A stretch of DNA of 64,000 nucleotides, from NCBI GenBank assembly GCA_016872555.1, contig VGZO01000012.1, positions 36,656 to 100,655 on the forward strand, written 5' to 3'. This document shows, in pieces, positions 24,192-33,719 of this stretch. This DNA is from Planctomycetota bacterium. Lineage in GTDB: Bacteria; Planctomycetota; Planctomycetia; Pirellulales; UBA1268. The notes under the pieces were generated by a model, which saw only the letters and a program-made list of their open reading frames with translations, was not told the DNA's origin and ran no database searches. Every line of letters begins with the position of its first letter. Within the stretch, counting starts at the first letter, position 1. The position numbers and the translations under genes are program-made.

Positions 24192-25083
24192 TCGCCGCTC
24201 GACCGGCGGCTGCATCGCGTCGTGGTGCGCGGCCGTGCTCGTGCCGCTGGCGAGCGGTTGCGGCTCCGATCGGGTCGCCGCCCCATCGGCCGATGCCGGC
24301 CTTGCCGCCGAGCTGCGCTCGCGGTTGGCCTCGGCGTCGCCCGCCGCGGCAGCCGCTGACGCGGCCCCGGTCGGAACCGGCTGGGCGACGCTGAAAGGGC
24401 GGTTCGTCTTCGCCGGTGATCCGGGAACGCCCCGGGCGCTCGTGGCCGACAAAGACACCGAAGTGTGCTCCAAGGACGGCGTCAAGTTGCTCGATCGGTC
24501 GCTTCTCGTCGATCCGTCCGGCAAGGGGCTGGCGAACGTCGTCCTGTTCGTGCGAAAGGCGAGCCGGGTGAAGGAGGCGACGCCGTCTTCGACGCCGGTC
24601 GTCTTCGATCAGAAAAACTGCGAGTTCCTGGCCCCGGTGGTTGCGGCCCGTGTCGGTCAGCCGGTCGACGTCAAGAACAGCGATCCGATCGGCCACAACA
24701 CCAACGTCGCCGGGTCGGACTTCAACCAGTTGATCCCCGCCGGCGGCAGCACCGCCTACGTGCCGAAGGCGGAAACGGGGCTGCCGACGATGGTGACCTG
24801 CAACGTCCACCCGTGGATGAAGGCGTACATGGTGTTCCGCAAGGACGGCTATGTCGCCGTCTCGGCAGCCGACGGTTCGTTCACGATTCCCGACCTGCCG
24901 GCCGGGGAGTTGCTCGAGTTCCAGGTGTGGCACGAGCGGTCGACCGGTGCCAACGGCGCGCTGGGGCTCGACAAGCCCGATCTCAAGTGGACCCCCAAGG
25001 GGCGCTTCCAGATCAAGCTCGAGGAAAACGAAGTCAAGGATCTCGGCACGCTCGACGTTCCCGCATCAGCCATCGGAACCTGA
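24169..25083 (+). CDS. Cupredoxin-like lipoprotein, paralogue of the preceding gene
   Basis: A 304-residue protein sharing with its neighbour the copper-site motifs KNSDPIGHNTNV and VTCNVHPWMKAYMV, and the DGSFTIPDLPAGE segment. Unlike that protein it has a lipobox (VPLASGC, Cys31) after a basic n-region, so it should be anchored in a membrane. ATG 24169 lies within the last codons of the preceding gene, in another frame, with GGGAGAC upstream. Other starts (GTG 24235) would leave too short a signal. The pair probably arose by tandem duplication and then split into soluble and anchored forms. Confidence 0.82.
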   Translation: MRACSRSDRRSTGGCIASWCAAVLVPLASGCGSDRVAAPSADAGLAAELRSRLASASPAAAAADAAPVGTGWATLKGRFVFAGDPGTPRALVADKDTEVCSKDGVKLLDRSLLVDPSGKGLANVVLFVRKASRVKEATPSSTPVVFDQKNCEFLAPVVAARVGQPVDVKNSDPIGHNTNVAGSDFNQLIPAGGSTAYVPKAETGLPTMVTCNVHPWMKAYMVFRKDGYVAVSAADGSFTIPDLPAGELLEFQVWHERSTGANGALGLDKPDLKWTPKGRFQIKLEENEVKDLGTLDVPASAIGT

Positions 25084-25096
25084 CGAATCTCCTCCC

Positions 25097-26437
25097 ATGA
25101 TCCCTTCAACGCATCCTTCGTCCGTCGCCTCCCGTGGCATCGCCGCCGGCTCGCTCTCGGGCACGGCCCCGGCGGTGTCGCGTCCGCCCGCGATCGGCTT
25201 GTCGTGGCTCGCGGTCGGTGTCGTCGTCACCGTGGCGATCGCCACGACGGGGTGCGGCGGCGCCCCGGCCGCTTCGTTCCGGGCGAATCTCGTCGAGTCG
25301 ACGAAGCAGCGGCTGACCCCCCAGCAGGAGCGCCAGGTCGCGACGGTCATGCTGGCGCTGTTCGGCACGCCCGACGAGCCGGTGGCCCTCCCCGAGACGG
25401 GGCTCGACCAGGCCAAACTCACGCTCGCCGCAGGTCCGGTCCGCAGCGACATCGTCGGCCGCAAAAACGGCTTGTACCGCGAGCACTGTGCCCACTGCCA
25501 CGGGATCACCGGCGACGGTCTTGGACCCACGGCGGCGTTTCTCAATCCCTATCCGCGCGACTACCGCCCCGGAGTGTTCAAGTTCAAGAGCACCGAACGG
25601 GCCGACAAGCCGACCCGCGACGATCTGGTGCGCCTCCTTCACAACGGCGTGCCGGGGACCTCGATGCCGTCGTTCGCCCTGCTCAGCGAGACTCAGGTCG
25701 ACGCGCTTGTCGAGTACGTCAAGTACCTGTCGATCCGCGGCGAAACCGAATTGGCTCTCGCCCGGGCGTTCTTCGAGCTCGATGACGAAGCCAAGGGGGA
25801 GCTGCAGCAGACGCGGGAATTCCTCGTCGACGAGATGCTCACGCCGGTCGCCGACAAGTGGCGGGCGGCGGATGAGGCGCGGATTCCGGTTCCCGAGATG
25901 CCGGCCGACATCGACATGGCCGCATCGATCGCCAAGGGCAAGGAGCTGTTCTACGGCGACAAGGCCAACTGCGTGAAATGCCACGGCGTCACCGGCCTCG
26001 GCGATGGCCAGGCCAACGACTACGACGATTGGAACAAGAACATCGTCGAGATCACCAAGGAGATCGACGGCACCGCCGAGCGGGCCCGCGAGGCCAAGAC
26101 CTCCGGCATGACGGAGGAACAACGCGCCGAACACCGTGCCAACATCGCCTGGGTGAACCGCTTCCACGGCGTTCTCGACGGCGACGCACTGCAGCCGCGC
26201 ACGATCCCGCCGCGGAACCTGCGCCAGGGGATCTACCGGGGCGGGAGGCGGCCGCTCGATCTGTACTACCGGATCCACGCCGGGATCAACGGCGCGCCGA
26301 TGCCGGCCGCGAAGGGGACGGTTCCGCCGGAGGACATCTGGCACATCGTCAATTACGTGCGCTCGTTGCCCTACGGCTTCGATGGTGAGTTGGGTGCGGA
26401 CCGGTCGACCACGTCGGTGCAGCGCGACCGGATGTGA
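25097..26437 (+). CDS. Dihaem cytochrome c lipoprotein
   Basis: A 446-residue exported cytochrome with two CxxCH motifs, CAHCHG (Cys131) and CVKCHG (Cys292), each followed by GITGDGLG- or GVTGLGDG-type loops and distal Met candidates (GTSMPSFALL and GAPMPAAKG). A hydrophobic stretch ends in ATTGC (Cys53), a possible lipid site, though the n-region before it is long and the true start could be internal. It lies 14 bases after the cupredoxin lipoprotein gene and 86 before coxB. It likely delivers electrons to the CuA site of the oxidase. Confidence 0.87.
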   Translation: MIPSTHPSSVASRGIAAGSLSGTAPAVSRPPAIGLSWLAVGVVVTVAIATTGCGGAPAASFRANLVESTKQRLTPQQERQVATVMLALFGTPDEPVALPETGLDQAKLTLAAGPVRSDIVGRKNGLYREHCAHCHGITGDGLGPTAAFLNPYPRDYRPGVFKFKSTERADKPTRDDLVRLLHNGVPGTSMPSFALLSETQVDALVEYVKYLSIRGETELALARAFFELDDEAKGELQQTREFLVDEMLTPVADKWRAADEARIPVPEMPADIDMAASIAKGKELFYGDKANCVKCHGVTGLGDGQANDYDDWNKNIVEITKEIDGTAERAREAKTSGMTEEQRAEHRANIAWVNRFHGVLDGDALQPRTIPPRNLRQGIYRGGRRPLDLYYRIHAGINGAPMPAAKGTVPPEDIWHIVNYVRSLPYGFDGELGADRSTTSVQRDRM

Positions 26438-26522
26438 CGGCGGGGGTGGGGTCTGGTGGATGCCGTCGCCCCGGAGCGCCGGTCGGCGGTGGTGACCAAG
26501 GCGGGAACCAGGAGCGACGACC

Positions 26523-27317
26523 GTGGGCAATCGTTTGGCCGGTATTTTTTGGAGCCTGCTGTTCCTCGCCGTGCCGGTGCTCGGCGTGGCGACGTTCGTC
26601 GTCGGCCCGCTGTACGACATCTGGCTGCCGAAAGACGTCTCCGTCCACGGGCGGTCGATCGACTCGCTGTTCTACTTCATCCTCGTCCTCACCGGCGTCG
26701 TGTTCGTCGTCACCGAGGTGCTGCTGTTCTGGTTCCTGTGGAAGTACGACGCCGCCCGCCCCAACCCGGTGGCGGCGTTCATCCATGGCAGCCATACGCT
26801 CGAGGTCGTGTGGACGATCATCCCGGCGGCGACGCTGCTGTTCCTCTCGATCTACCAGATGAACACCTGGGCCGACGTCAAGATGCGGCGGCCACGGATC
26901 CCCCCCACCGTCGAGGTCGTGGCGCGGCAGTTCGAGTGGCGTCTCCGTTACCCGGGGCGCGACGGCGAACTGGGCACGCCCGACGACTTGTTCCTCGTCA
27001 ACGACCTGCACGTGCCGGTCGACGAGGAGGTGCTCGTACAGCTCAAGAGCATGGACGTGCTCCACAGCTTCTTCCTCCCCAACCTCCGCATCAAGCAGGA
27101 CGCGGTCCCGGGAATGAAGACGCCGGTGTGGTTCAAGGCCACCGAGGTCGGGCAGTATGACATCGTCTGTGCCGAACTGTGCGGTTGGGGCCACTACAAG
27201 ATGAAGGGGCGGATCACCGTCGACACCCGCGAGGATTACGAGCGCTGGCTCGAGGAGATCGAGGCCCGTCAGGAAGCCACACAGCCCGAGCCAGTCGCCG
27301 AGGTGGCCGGCCAGTGA
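26523..27317 (+). CDS. coxB: Cytochrome c oxidase subunit II
   Basis: The 264-residue subunit carries the CuA centre that accepts electrons from cytochrome c. Two N-terminal helices precede a cupredoxin domain with HSFFLPNLRIKQDAVPG and the full CuA motif CAELCGWGHYKM. No C-terminal cytochrome c domain is fused, unlike caa3 oxidases. Start GTG 26523 has AGGAG 7 bases upstream and precedes the first helix. First gene of the oxidase section. Confidence 0.95.
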   Translation: MGNRLAGIFWSLLFLAVPVLGVATFVVGPLYDIWLPKDVSVHGRSIDSLFYFILVLTGVVFVVTEVLLFWFLWKYDAARPNPVAAFIHGSHTLEVVWTIIPAATLLFLSIYQMNTWADVKMRRPRIPPTVEVVARQFEWRLRYPGRDGELGTPDDLFLVNDLHVPVDEEVLVQLKSMDVLHSFFLPNLRIKQDAVPGMKTPVWFKATEVGQYDIVCAELCGWGHYKMKGRITVDTREDYERWLEEIEARQEATQPEPVAEVAGQ

Positions 27318-27432
27318 TCGCCGCCGGCGGCCGAGGGCCCCTGGCTTCCCCGCCGCCATCAGTCATGTCGTCCTCCGCAGTTCATCGTTCCACCGTTCCC
27401 GATCACGTCGCGACCGTTCCGGAGACCCTCCC

Positions 27433-29274
27433 ATGAGCACCGTCCAGTCCCCGAGCACCGGCACCACCGTCAGCCCGACGGACCATGGCCACGCCGTCGT
27501 GGTCGGTGGCCGGGCGCCCCGGTCCTCTCGGCAGGTGGCCGAGTTCCTCTCGACCTACGTGTTCTCGAAGGACCACAAGGTCATCGGCCTGCAATTCCTG
27601 TTCTCGACGCTGCTGTGGTTCCTGATCGGCGGCTTGCTCGCGCTGGCGGTCCGCTGGCAGATCGCCTGGCCGTGGTCGCAGGTTCCGGTGCTCGGCAAGC
27701 TGTTCGCCCAGGAGGGCGGGCAGATGGCGCCGGAGTTCTACACCATGCTGTTCACGATGCACGCCACGGTGATGATCTTCCTCGTGATCATCCCGATCCT
27801 CGCGGGTGCGTTCGGCAACTTCCTCATCCCGCTGATGATCGGTGCCGACGACATGGCGTTTCCGACGCTCAACATGCTGTCGTACTGGTTCATGTGGCCG
27901 GCGTTCCTCTGCTTCGGCGCCAGTTTCTTCGTCGAGGGGGGCGCGGCGTCGGGTGGGTGGACGAGCTATCCGCCGCTCTCGACCAACGTCGCCGCCAGTC
28001 CCGGGAGCGGCATGGGGCAGACGCTGTGGCTCCTCGGGCTGACGTTCGTCGGCGTGTCGAGCATGCTCGGCAGCGTCAATTACATGACGACGATCATCCT
28101 CATGCGTGCCCCGGGGATGACGATGTTCCGCCTGCCGATGACGATCTGGGCAATGTTCATCACCGCCGTCCTCCAGGCCTTCGCCCTGCCGGTGCTGACC
28201 GCGGCCGGGTTCATGCAGCTGTCCGACCGGATGCTCGGGACCGGGTTCTTCAATCCCGAGGGCAACGTCGTCAACAACCTGCTGACGAGCACCGGGGGCG
28301 GCCACCCGATCCTCTGGCAGCACTTGTTCTGGTTCTACAGCCACCCGGCGGTCTACATCATGATCCTGCCGGCGATGGGCATGGTGAGCGACATCCTCAC
28401 GGTGTTCGCCCGCAAGCCGCTGTTCGGCTACCGGCCGATGGTCTACTCGATCGCCGGCATCGCCGGGCTCGGGTTCATCGTCTGGGGCCACCACATGTTC
28501 GTCTCCGGGATGAATCCGGCGCTCGGCATCACTTTCATGGTGTCGACGATGATGATCGCGCTGCCCAGCGCCGTGAAGACGTTCAACTGGCTCGGCACGC
28601 TGTGGGGCGGCAAGATCCAGTTCACGACCGCGATGCTGTTCGCGGTGTCATTCGTGTCGATGTTCATCATCGGCGGCCTGTCGGGGATCTTCATGGCGGC
28701 CACGCCTGTCGACATCTTCATCCACGACACCTATTTCATCGTCGCCCACTTCCACTACGTGTTGTTCGCGGGCACCGCGATGGGTGTCTGGGCGGGGATT
28801 TACTACTGGTTCCCGAAGATGTTCGGTCGGTTGATGAACGAGTTCTGGGGCAAAGTCCACTTCTTCCTGACCTTCGTGTTTCTCAACGGCACGTTCTTCA
28901 CGATGCACATCCTCGGTGCCGTCGGCTTCCCCCGCCGGCTCGCGGATGCCTACCACTACGAGACCTTCCACCATCTCCAACCGCTCAACGCTTTCATGAC
29001 GTGGTGCGCGATCGGCATGGTGGCGACGCAGATCATCTTCGCGGTGAATTTCGTGTGGAGCATGTTCTACGGGCCGGTCGCCGGCCGGAATCCGTGGAAT
29101 GCCAACACCCTGGAGTGGACGGCACCGAGCCCTCCGGGCCACGGCAACTTCGACTTCCAGCCGATCGTCCACCGCGGCCCCTACGAGTACTCCGTCCCGG
29201 GCTGCGAGAAGGATCACCTGATGCAGACCGATCCCCCCGATGCCCGGGCCGCAGCGTTGGCCACCGCCCACTGA
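27433..29274 (+). CDS. coxA: Cytochrome c oxidase subunit I, A2 type
   Basis: A 613-residue catalytic subunit binding haem a, haem a3 and CuB, which reduces oxygen and pumps protons. Metal ligands are visible: the helix X His pair in DTYFIVAHFHYVLFAG and the CuB His residues in WGHHMF and SHPAVY. Residues 302-308 read YSHPAVY instead of the GHPEVY of A1-type enzymes. The D-channel Glu is therefore missing and replaced by the Tyr-Ser motif that defines the A2 class. The ATG follows CGGAG and the spacing to coxB is 115 bases. Confidence 0.95.
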   Translation: MSTVQSPSTGTTVSPTDHGHAVVVGGRAPRSSRQVAEFLSTYVFSKDHKVIGLQFLFSTLLWFLIGGLLALAVRWQIAWPWSQVPVLGKLFAQEGGQMAPEFYTMLFTMHATVMIFLVIIPILAGAFGNFLIPLMIGADDMAFPTLNMLSYWFMWPAFLCFGASFFVEGGAASGGWTSYPPLSTNVAASPGSGMGQTLWLLGLTFVGVSSMLGSVNYMTTIILMRAPGMTMFRLPMTIWAMFITAVLQAFALPVLTAAGFMQLSDRMLGTGFFNPEGNVVNNLLTSTGGGHPILWQHLFWFYSHPAVYIMILPAMGMVSDILTVFARKPLFGYRPMVYSIAGIAGLGFIVWGHHMFVSGMNPALGITFMVSTMMIALPSAVKTFNWLGTLWGGKIQFTTAMLFAVSFVSMFIIGGLSGIFMAATPVDIFIHDTYFIVAHFHYVLFAGTAMGVWAGIYYWFPKMFGRLMNEFWGKVHFFLTFVFLNGTFFTMHILGAVGFPRRLADAYHYETFHHLQPLNAFMTWCAIGMVATQIIFAVNFVWSMFYGPVAGRNPWNANTLEWTAPSPPGHGNFDFQPIVHRGPYEYSVPGCEKDHLMQTDPPDARAAALATAH

Positions 29275-29341
29275 CCGCATCCGCTCCGGCCCGTTGGCGA
29301 ACCGTCCGCGAGCGGCCCGGAGCGTTGCCCGCCGAGATCCG

Positions 29342-30397
29342 ATGACCACCCTTGCACCCGCCGCGCCGCGTAGCCTGTTGACCTTCGTGGTCGCCTGCCT
29401 GCTGGTGGGCACCACGGCGCTGCTGCTGTGCTTCGGGGCGCTGGTCACGACCTATGACGCGGCGATGGCGGTCCCCGACTGGCCGGCGACGTACGGCCAC
29501 AACATGTTCCTGTTTCCCCTTGCCGAGTGGCTCGGTGGGCCTTGGGATCTGTTTCTCGAGCACGGGCATCGTCTGCTCGGCGCCACCGTGGGCGTGATCA
29601 CCCTCGTGCTGGCCGGGCTCGTGTTCGTGCGGCGCTCGCCGACGGTGCTCCGCGGTCTGGTGGCGGCGGCAGTGCTGCTGGTGATCGCACAGGGGGTCCT
29701 CGGTGGGATGCGGGTGCTGCTCGACGACAAGACGATCGCCAAGGTGCACGCCTGCACCGGGCCGCTGTTCTTCGCGGTGGCGACGGCGATCGCCACGCTG
29801 GTGTGGCGTGATCGTCGGCGGCCAGCCGTGGCGTCGAGCCCGGGGGGTGGCGGGCGTGCCGAAACCGCCCTCGGATCCGGCCGCGGCCGGTCGCTGCCGC
29901 CGGTCGCGCTGCCGTCATGGGCCACGGCGGGGTTCGTCCCTCCCGCCCTGGTCGTCGCGGCCTACCTGCAACTCGTCGCCGGGGCCCAGCTTCGCCACAT
30001 GGAGGCCAGTGCGACACCGCTCGACTTCCGCTGGCTGGTCACGCTCCATCTCCTCGGGGCAGCCGCGGTGACAGTGCTGGCGACGCTGGCGTGGCTGGCG
30101 TGGCAGCCTCACGAGCCGTTGGCCGCCCGGCAGTGGTCGCGGGTGATCGTCGGCTTGGTCGTCGGCCAAGTGCTCCTCGGATGTGGCGCGTGGCTGGTGA
30201 ATTACGGTGTCCCGGGGGGCTGGCTCCCCGACACCTGGTCGGGTCCGCTGGTGGCCCGCAGCGTCCGCGCCGCCCTGGTGACCACCGGTCACGCCGTGCT
30301 CGGGATGCTGATCCTCGGAGCGGCGGTCGTGATGTCGCTCGTCTGGACCGGGGCGGGTGCCGCCACTGGCCGATCGTGGGGGGAGGCCCCGGCATGA
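29342..30397 (+). CDS. ctaA: Haem A synthase (COX15/CtaA family)
   Basis: CtaA oxidises haem O to haem A, needed by the oxidase encoded next to it. The 351-residue membrane protein has about eight helices and four conserved His sites: LEHGHRLLGA, KVHACTGPLF, LVTLHLLGAAAV and TTGHAVLGML. The TTYDAAMAVPDWPATYG start region is characteristic. A non-conserved linker rich in Gly and Ser lies between the two halves (about 160-195). ATG 29342 puts the first helix at residues 12-35. The stop overlaps the ctaB start (ATGA). Confidence 0.92.
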   Translation: MTTLAPAAPRSLLTFVVACLLVGTTALLLCFGALVTTYDAAMAVPDWPATYGHNMFLFPLAEWLGGPWDLFLEHGHRLLGATVGVITLVLAGLVFVRRSPTVLRGLVAAAVLLVIAQGVLGGMRVLLDDKTIAKVHACTGPLFFAVATAIATLVWRDRRRPAVASSPGGGGRAETALGSGRGRSLPPVALPSWATAGFVPPALVVAAYLQLVAGAQLRHMEASATPLDFRWLVTLHLLGAAAVTVLATLAWLAWQPHEPLAARQWSRVIVGLVVGQVLLGCGAWLVNYGVPGGWLPDTWSGPLVARSVRAALVTTGHAVLGMLILGAAVVMSLVWTGAGAATGRSWGEAPA

Positions 30398-31413
30398 CAC
30401 CCGTCGCCCGAGTCGTCGTGCCCCGCGCTGCCGCGCTTGCTACCGACCACGTGGCGCCGGTCGGTCCCGGCGTGTCGTCGGCGTTCCCGGCGCTCCCCCT
30501 GGAACTGTCCGAGGCGGGGGCTGGTTCGCTCGTCGCCGCCGACATCGGCCGGTTGTTGCGGCCGCGGATCACGGTCATGGTCCTCGCCACGGTGACCGCG
30601 GCCGCCTGGCTGACCGCCGGCCGTGCCGTCGACCTCCGTGAGCGGGTCGCGCTGCTGGTGGGCACCGCGCTGGTCGCGGCCAGTTCGAGCATCGCCAACC
30701 AGGTGCTCGAGCGGCGCACCGACAGACTGATGCCCAGAACGGCGAACCGACCGGTGAGCGCCGGGAGGATCGACCCCGTCCATGGATGGTGGATCGCCGC
30801 GGGCCTCGGCGGCGCGGGGCTGGTGCTCGTGGTGGCCGGCGGGGGGATCGGTGCCGCACTGGCCGCCGCTCTCACCTGGCTGCTGTACGTCGTCGTCTAC
30901 ACGCCGCTCAAGCGTTTGTCGCCGCTCAACACGGCGGTGGGGGCGGTGCCGGGCGCGCTACCCGTGGCGATCGGCTGGCTCGGGGCCGACGGACCGGCGC
31001 GGCTCGCGGCCGGGGATCATGCCGGTGCGGTCGCGGTCGCGGCCCTCGGCGCGGTTCTCTATCTGTGGCAGTTCCCCCACTTCATGGCGATCGCCTGGCT
31101 GTACCGCAGGGAGTACGCCGCTGCCGGTCTGAAGATGCTCACCGTCGTCGATTCCACCGGCATCCGCGCCGGGGCCCAGGCCGTGGCCACGGCACTGGTG
31201 ATGGTGCCGGCCAGCCTGTTGCTCGCCGTGCCCTCGGGGCGCTGGCCGCTGTTCTGCCTCGCTGCGGCACTGTCGGGCACCTACGTCGCTGCCGCGGCTC
31301 GTTTCGCTTTCGCCCGTGACGATCGATCGGCCCGCCGGTTGCTCCTCGTCTCGATCGTCGTCCTCCTCGGCCTGCTTCTGGCGACGGTGGGCTGTGGCCC
31401 GCCGCGCGCCTGA
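30394..31413 (+). CDS. ctaB: Protohaem IX farnesyltransferase (haem O synthase)
   Basis: CtaB adds a farnesyl group to haem B, giving haem O, the substrate for CtaA. The 339-residue UbiA-family membrane protein has the first prenyl-binding motif as [20 protein letters not shown], where the usual NxxxDxxxD has Glu in place of the first Asp, and then [17 protein letters not shown]. An N-terminal extension of about 45 residues precedes [12 protein letters not shown]. The start overlaps the ctaA stop, so the two haem A enzymes are translationally coupled. Confidence 0.92.
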   Translation: MTPVARVVVPRAAALATDHVAPVGPGVSSAFPALPLELSEAGAGSLVAADIGRLLRPRITVMVLATVTAAAWLTAGRAVDLRERVALLVGTALVAASSSIANQVLERRTDRLMPRTANRPVSAGRIDPVHGWWIAAGLGGAGLVLVVAGGGIGAALAAALTWLLYVVVYTPLKRLSPLNTAVGAVPGALPVAIGWLGADGPARLAAGDHAGAVAVAALGAVLYLWQFPHFMAIAWLYRREYAAAGLKMLTVVDSTGIRAGAQAVATALVMVPASLLLAVPSGRWPLFCLAAALSGTYVAAAARFAFARDDRSARRLLLVSIVVLLGLLLATVGCGPPRA

Positions 31414-31460
31414 TCGTCGCCATCCCGATCCACCCACCGCCTTTCCGCCTGGAAACCGAC

Positions 31461-32432
31461 ATGTCCGCCCCTGCCCTCAGCCTGCCGCACGGCGACGGCC
31501 ACGATCACGCCCACGGCCATGAAGATGGCCATGGCCACCATGGCCACGTCACGCTCCAGTATCAGCCCGGCCTGCCGCTGTCGCGCGGGAAGCTGATCAT
31601 GTGGCTGTTCTTGTCGACCGAGATCATGTTCTTCGCGGCGCTGCTCGGCAGCTACGTCGTGCTGCGCTTCGGGTCGCCGGTCTGGCCGCTGCCGCACCAT
31701 GTCCACCTCAGCGAGCCGATCGGGGCGTTCAACACGTTTGTCCTGATCTGCTCGAGCGTCACGATCGTCCTGGCGCTCGAGGCGGCGCGGGCCGACAAGG
31801 CACCGCAAGCGAAGCTGTGGATGCTGCTGACGCTGCTGCTGGGGACGTTGTTCCTCGGGGTGAAGGCCTACGAGTACTCGGCGAAGTTCTCGCACGGGAT
31901 CTATCCCTGGTCGCCGCGGAGCCGCGTTTTCGAGAAACCCGACCTGTACTACGGTTCCGCCGTTCGTGCCCGGCTCGGCGAGCCGGCGATCATCGACAAG
32001 CTCAAGGAACTCGACGACACGCCCGCCGACGAACTCACGGCCGAGCACGTTGCCGCCCGCGGCCGGCTCCAGCAAATCCGCAAGCTGGTCACCAACCCCG
32101 ACCAGCAGCCGTTCGACCTGGCGGTGATCGCCGACCAGGTGATGCCGCTGCCCAGCGCCGGCAGTCATGGCCACTCCTCCGGCCTCAACGACGCGTTTCC
32201 CTGGCTTCGCCTGCCGGCGGTCATCCCCGGGGGCAATATGTGGGCGAGCACCTATTTCCTGCTCACCGGATTCCACGCCATCCACGTGGGGGTCGGTCTG
32301 CTCGTGTTCGCGATCCTCCTCGGCTACCGGCTCGACCACGCCCGCGCCGGGATGATCGAGAATGCCGGACTGTACTGGCACTTCGTCGACCTGGTTTGGA
32401 TCTTCCTGTTCCCGCTGCTGTACCTGTTCTGA
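31461..32432 (+). CDS. coxC: Cytochrome c oxidase subunit III with His-rich N-terminus
   Basis: A 323-residue subunit III. The first 30 residues are very rich in His and Gly ([14 protein letters not shown]), suggesting metal binding. Helices include [19 protein letters not shown] and the late [15 protein letters not shown] and [16 protein letters not shown] typical of the family. A hydrophilic insertion of about 70 residues (about 150-225) is not usual. It stands 47 bases after ctaB, within the oxidase operon. Confidence 0.92.
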   Translation: MSAPALSLPHGDGHDHAHGHEDGHGHHGHVTLQYQPGLPLSRGKLIMWLFLSTEIMFFAALLGSYVVLRFGSPVWPLPHHVHLSEPIGAFNTFVLICSSVTIVLALEAARADKAPQAKLWMLLTLLLGTLFLGVKAYEYSAKFSHGIYPWSPRSRVFEKPDLYYGSAVRARLGEPAIIDKLKELDDTPADELTAEHVAARGRLQQIRKLVTNPDQQPFDLAVIADQVMPLPSAGSHGHSSGLNDAFPWLRLPAVIPGGNMWASTYFLLTGFHAIHVGVGLLVFAILLGYRLDHARAGMIENAGLYWHFVDLVWIFLFPLLYLF

Positions 32433-32484
32433 CCGCCGTCCGGCAGCCGTCGCCGCCCGCCCACACACCGTCACGAGGCCGAGC

Positions 32485-33039
32485 ATGTCCGATCACTCCC
32501 ATTCCACACAGCCGCCCGCCACCCACGCACCGGTGACGCGGCCCGGAGAGACGACCGAGGTCCACGGGACCGTGCCCCACGCCCACGCCGCGGCGGCACC
32601 GGCGGCGCACGCTGCCGGTCATGGTGGGGACCATGGTGGCGAGCATGCCCACGGCGGCCTCGGCACCTACCTGATGGTGTTCCTCGCGTTGTGCGTCCTG
32701 ACGACGATGTCGTTCTTCACCTATTCGTCGGCCTGGCCGTGGCGCGATCAGCCGCAGGTCGGCTGGGCGTTCATGATGGCGGTGTCGTGCACGAAGGCGA
32801 TGCTCGTCGTGCTGTTCTTCATGCACGTCCTCTGGGAGGCGAACTGGAAGTACGTCCTCACCATCCCCGCGGCCATGATGGCGGTGTTCCTCGCATTGAT
32901 GCTCGTGCCCGACGTCGGCATGCGGACGCGGATGGTGGCGCAGGAACGGGCGCTGTACATGCCGCGGCAGTCGGACGTGCGCCTGATGGAGCGAGCCGCG
33001 GAGGCCGGGAACGCGGAGAGGGGTGGGGAAGCCCATTGA
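32485..33039 (+). CDS. coxD: Cytochrome c oxidase subunit IV-type protein
   Basis: A 184-residue membrane protein with a His-rich N-terminus (about 60 residues) and three helices: TYLMVFLALCVLTTMSFF, GWAFMMAVSCTKAMLVVLFF and VLTIPAAMMAVFLALML. The middle segment MAVSCTKAMLVVLFFMHV matches the prokaryotic subunit IV family, small subunits that aid assembly of the binuclear centre. Position after coxC agrees. ATG 32485 follows a GAGGCCGAG site. Confidence 0.85.
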   Translation: MSDHSHSTQPPATHAPVTRPGETTEVHGTVPHAHAAAAPAAHAAGHGGDHGGEHAHGGLGTYLMVFLALCVLTTMSFFTYSSAWPWRDQPQVGWAFMMAVSCTKAMLVVLFFMHVLWEANWKYVLTIPAAMMAVFLALMLVPDVGMRTRMVAQERALYMPRQSDVRLMERAAEAGNAERGGEAH

Positions 33040-33044
33040 CACCG

Positions 33045-33719
33045 ATGAACTGCGAGGCCGCGCCGTGTGGGGTCGGGTCGTCTGCCCTGCTCGCGGGCTG
33101 GCTGACGGTCTGCGGGGTGACTGCCGGATGCGGGCGGAAGGACCCGCCTCCCCCCCGCGTCGCCGTGACCGTCACGCCGGCCCCGGCGACCGTCGAGCCG
33201 GGTGAACCGGCGGCGCCGTTCACGCTCACGGACCAGACCGGGATGGCGTTCGATTCGGCCGGCCTGCGCGGCCGCGTGTGGGTGGCGAGCGTGTTCTTCG
33301 CCAACTGTCCCGGCCCCTGCTTCCGTGAGAACCAGGCGATCGCCGACATCCTTCGCGAAGTCGCCGACCCTGACCTCGTCGCCGTCAGCCTGACGTGCGA
33401 CCCCGACAACGACACACCCGACGTGCTCCGCCGCTACGCCGACCGGTTCGGTGCCGACCCGGCCCGCTGGAAGTTCCTCACCGGCGACATGGACACCATC
33501 CGCACGGTCGCCAACAAGACGTTCCGGCTTCCCGCCGAGGTCGGCGTGCATTCGGAGCGGGGTGTCGTGTTCGATCGTGCCGGCCGGCTCCGGGGCAGCT
33601 ACCACCTGCTCCAGCCCGATCGCGTGGAACTGCTCGTCAAGCTGGTCCGTGAGGTGCTCGCCGAACCCGCCGACTCCCCCGCGGCGGCCCCGGCAGCGTC
33701 CGGGGGGGCCGCGCCGTGA
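33045..33719 (+). CDS. Sco1/SenC-type copper chaperone lipoprotein
   Basis: A 224-residue thioredoxin-fold protein that delivers copper to the CuA site or reduces its cysteines. The copper motif is CPGPC (Cys88, Cys92) in FFANCPGPCFREN, and His169 lies in VGVHSERGVVFDRAG. A hydrophobic start ending in GVTAGC suggests a lipidated N-terminus facing the periplasm. It begins 5 bases after the subunit IV gene, and its stop overlaps the next start (GTGA). Confidence 0.9.
   Translation: MNCEAAPCGVGSSALLAGWLTVCGVTAGCGRKDPPPPRVAVTVTPAPATVEPGEPAAPFTLTDQTGMAFDSAGLRGRVWVASVFFANCPGPCFRENQAIADILREVADPDLVAVSLTCDPDNDTPDVLRRYADRFGADPARWKFLTGDMDTIRTVANKTFRLPAEVGVHSERGVVFDRAGRLRGSYHLLQPDRVELLVKLVREVLAEPADSPAAAPAASGGAAP

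Noticed and set aside
33035..33041. TTGACA as a promoter -35 before the Sco gene
   Set aside because: It overlaps the end of the subunit IV gene in a tightly packed operon and has no -10 at a proper distance.
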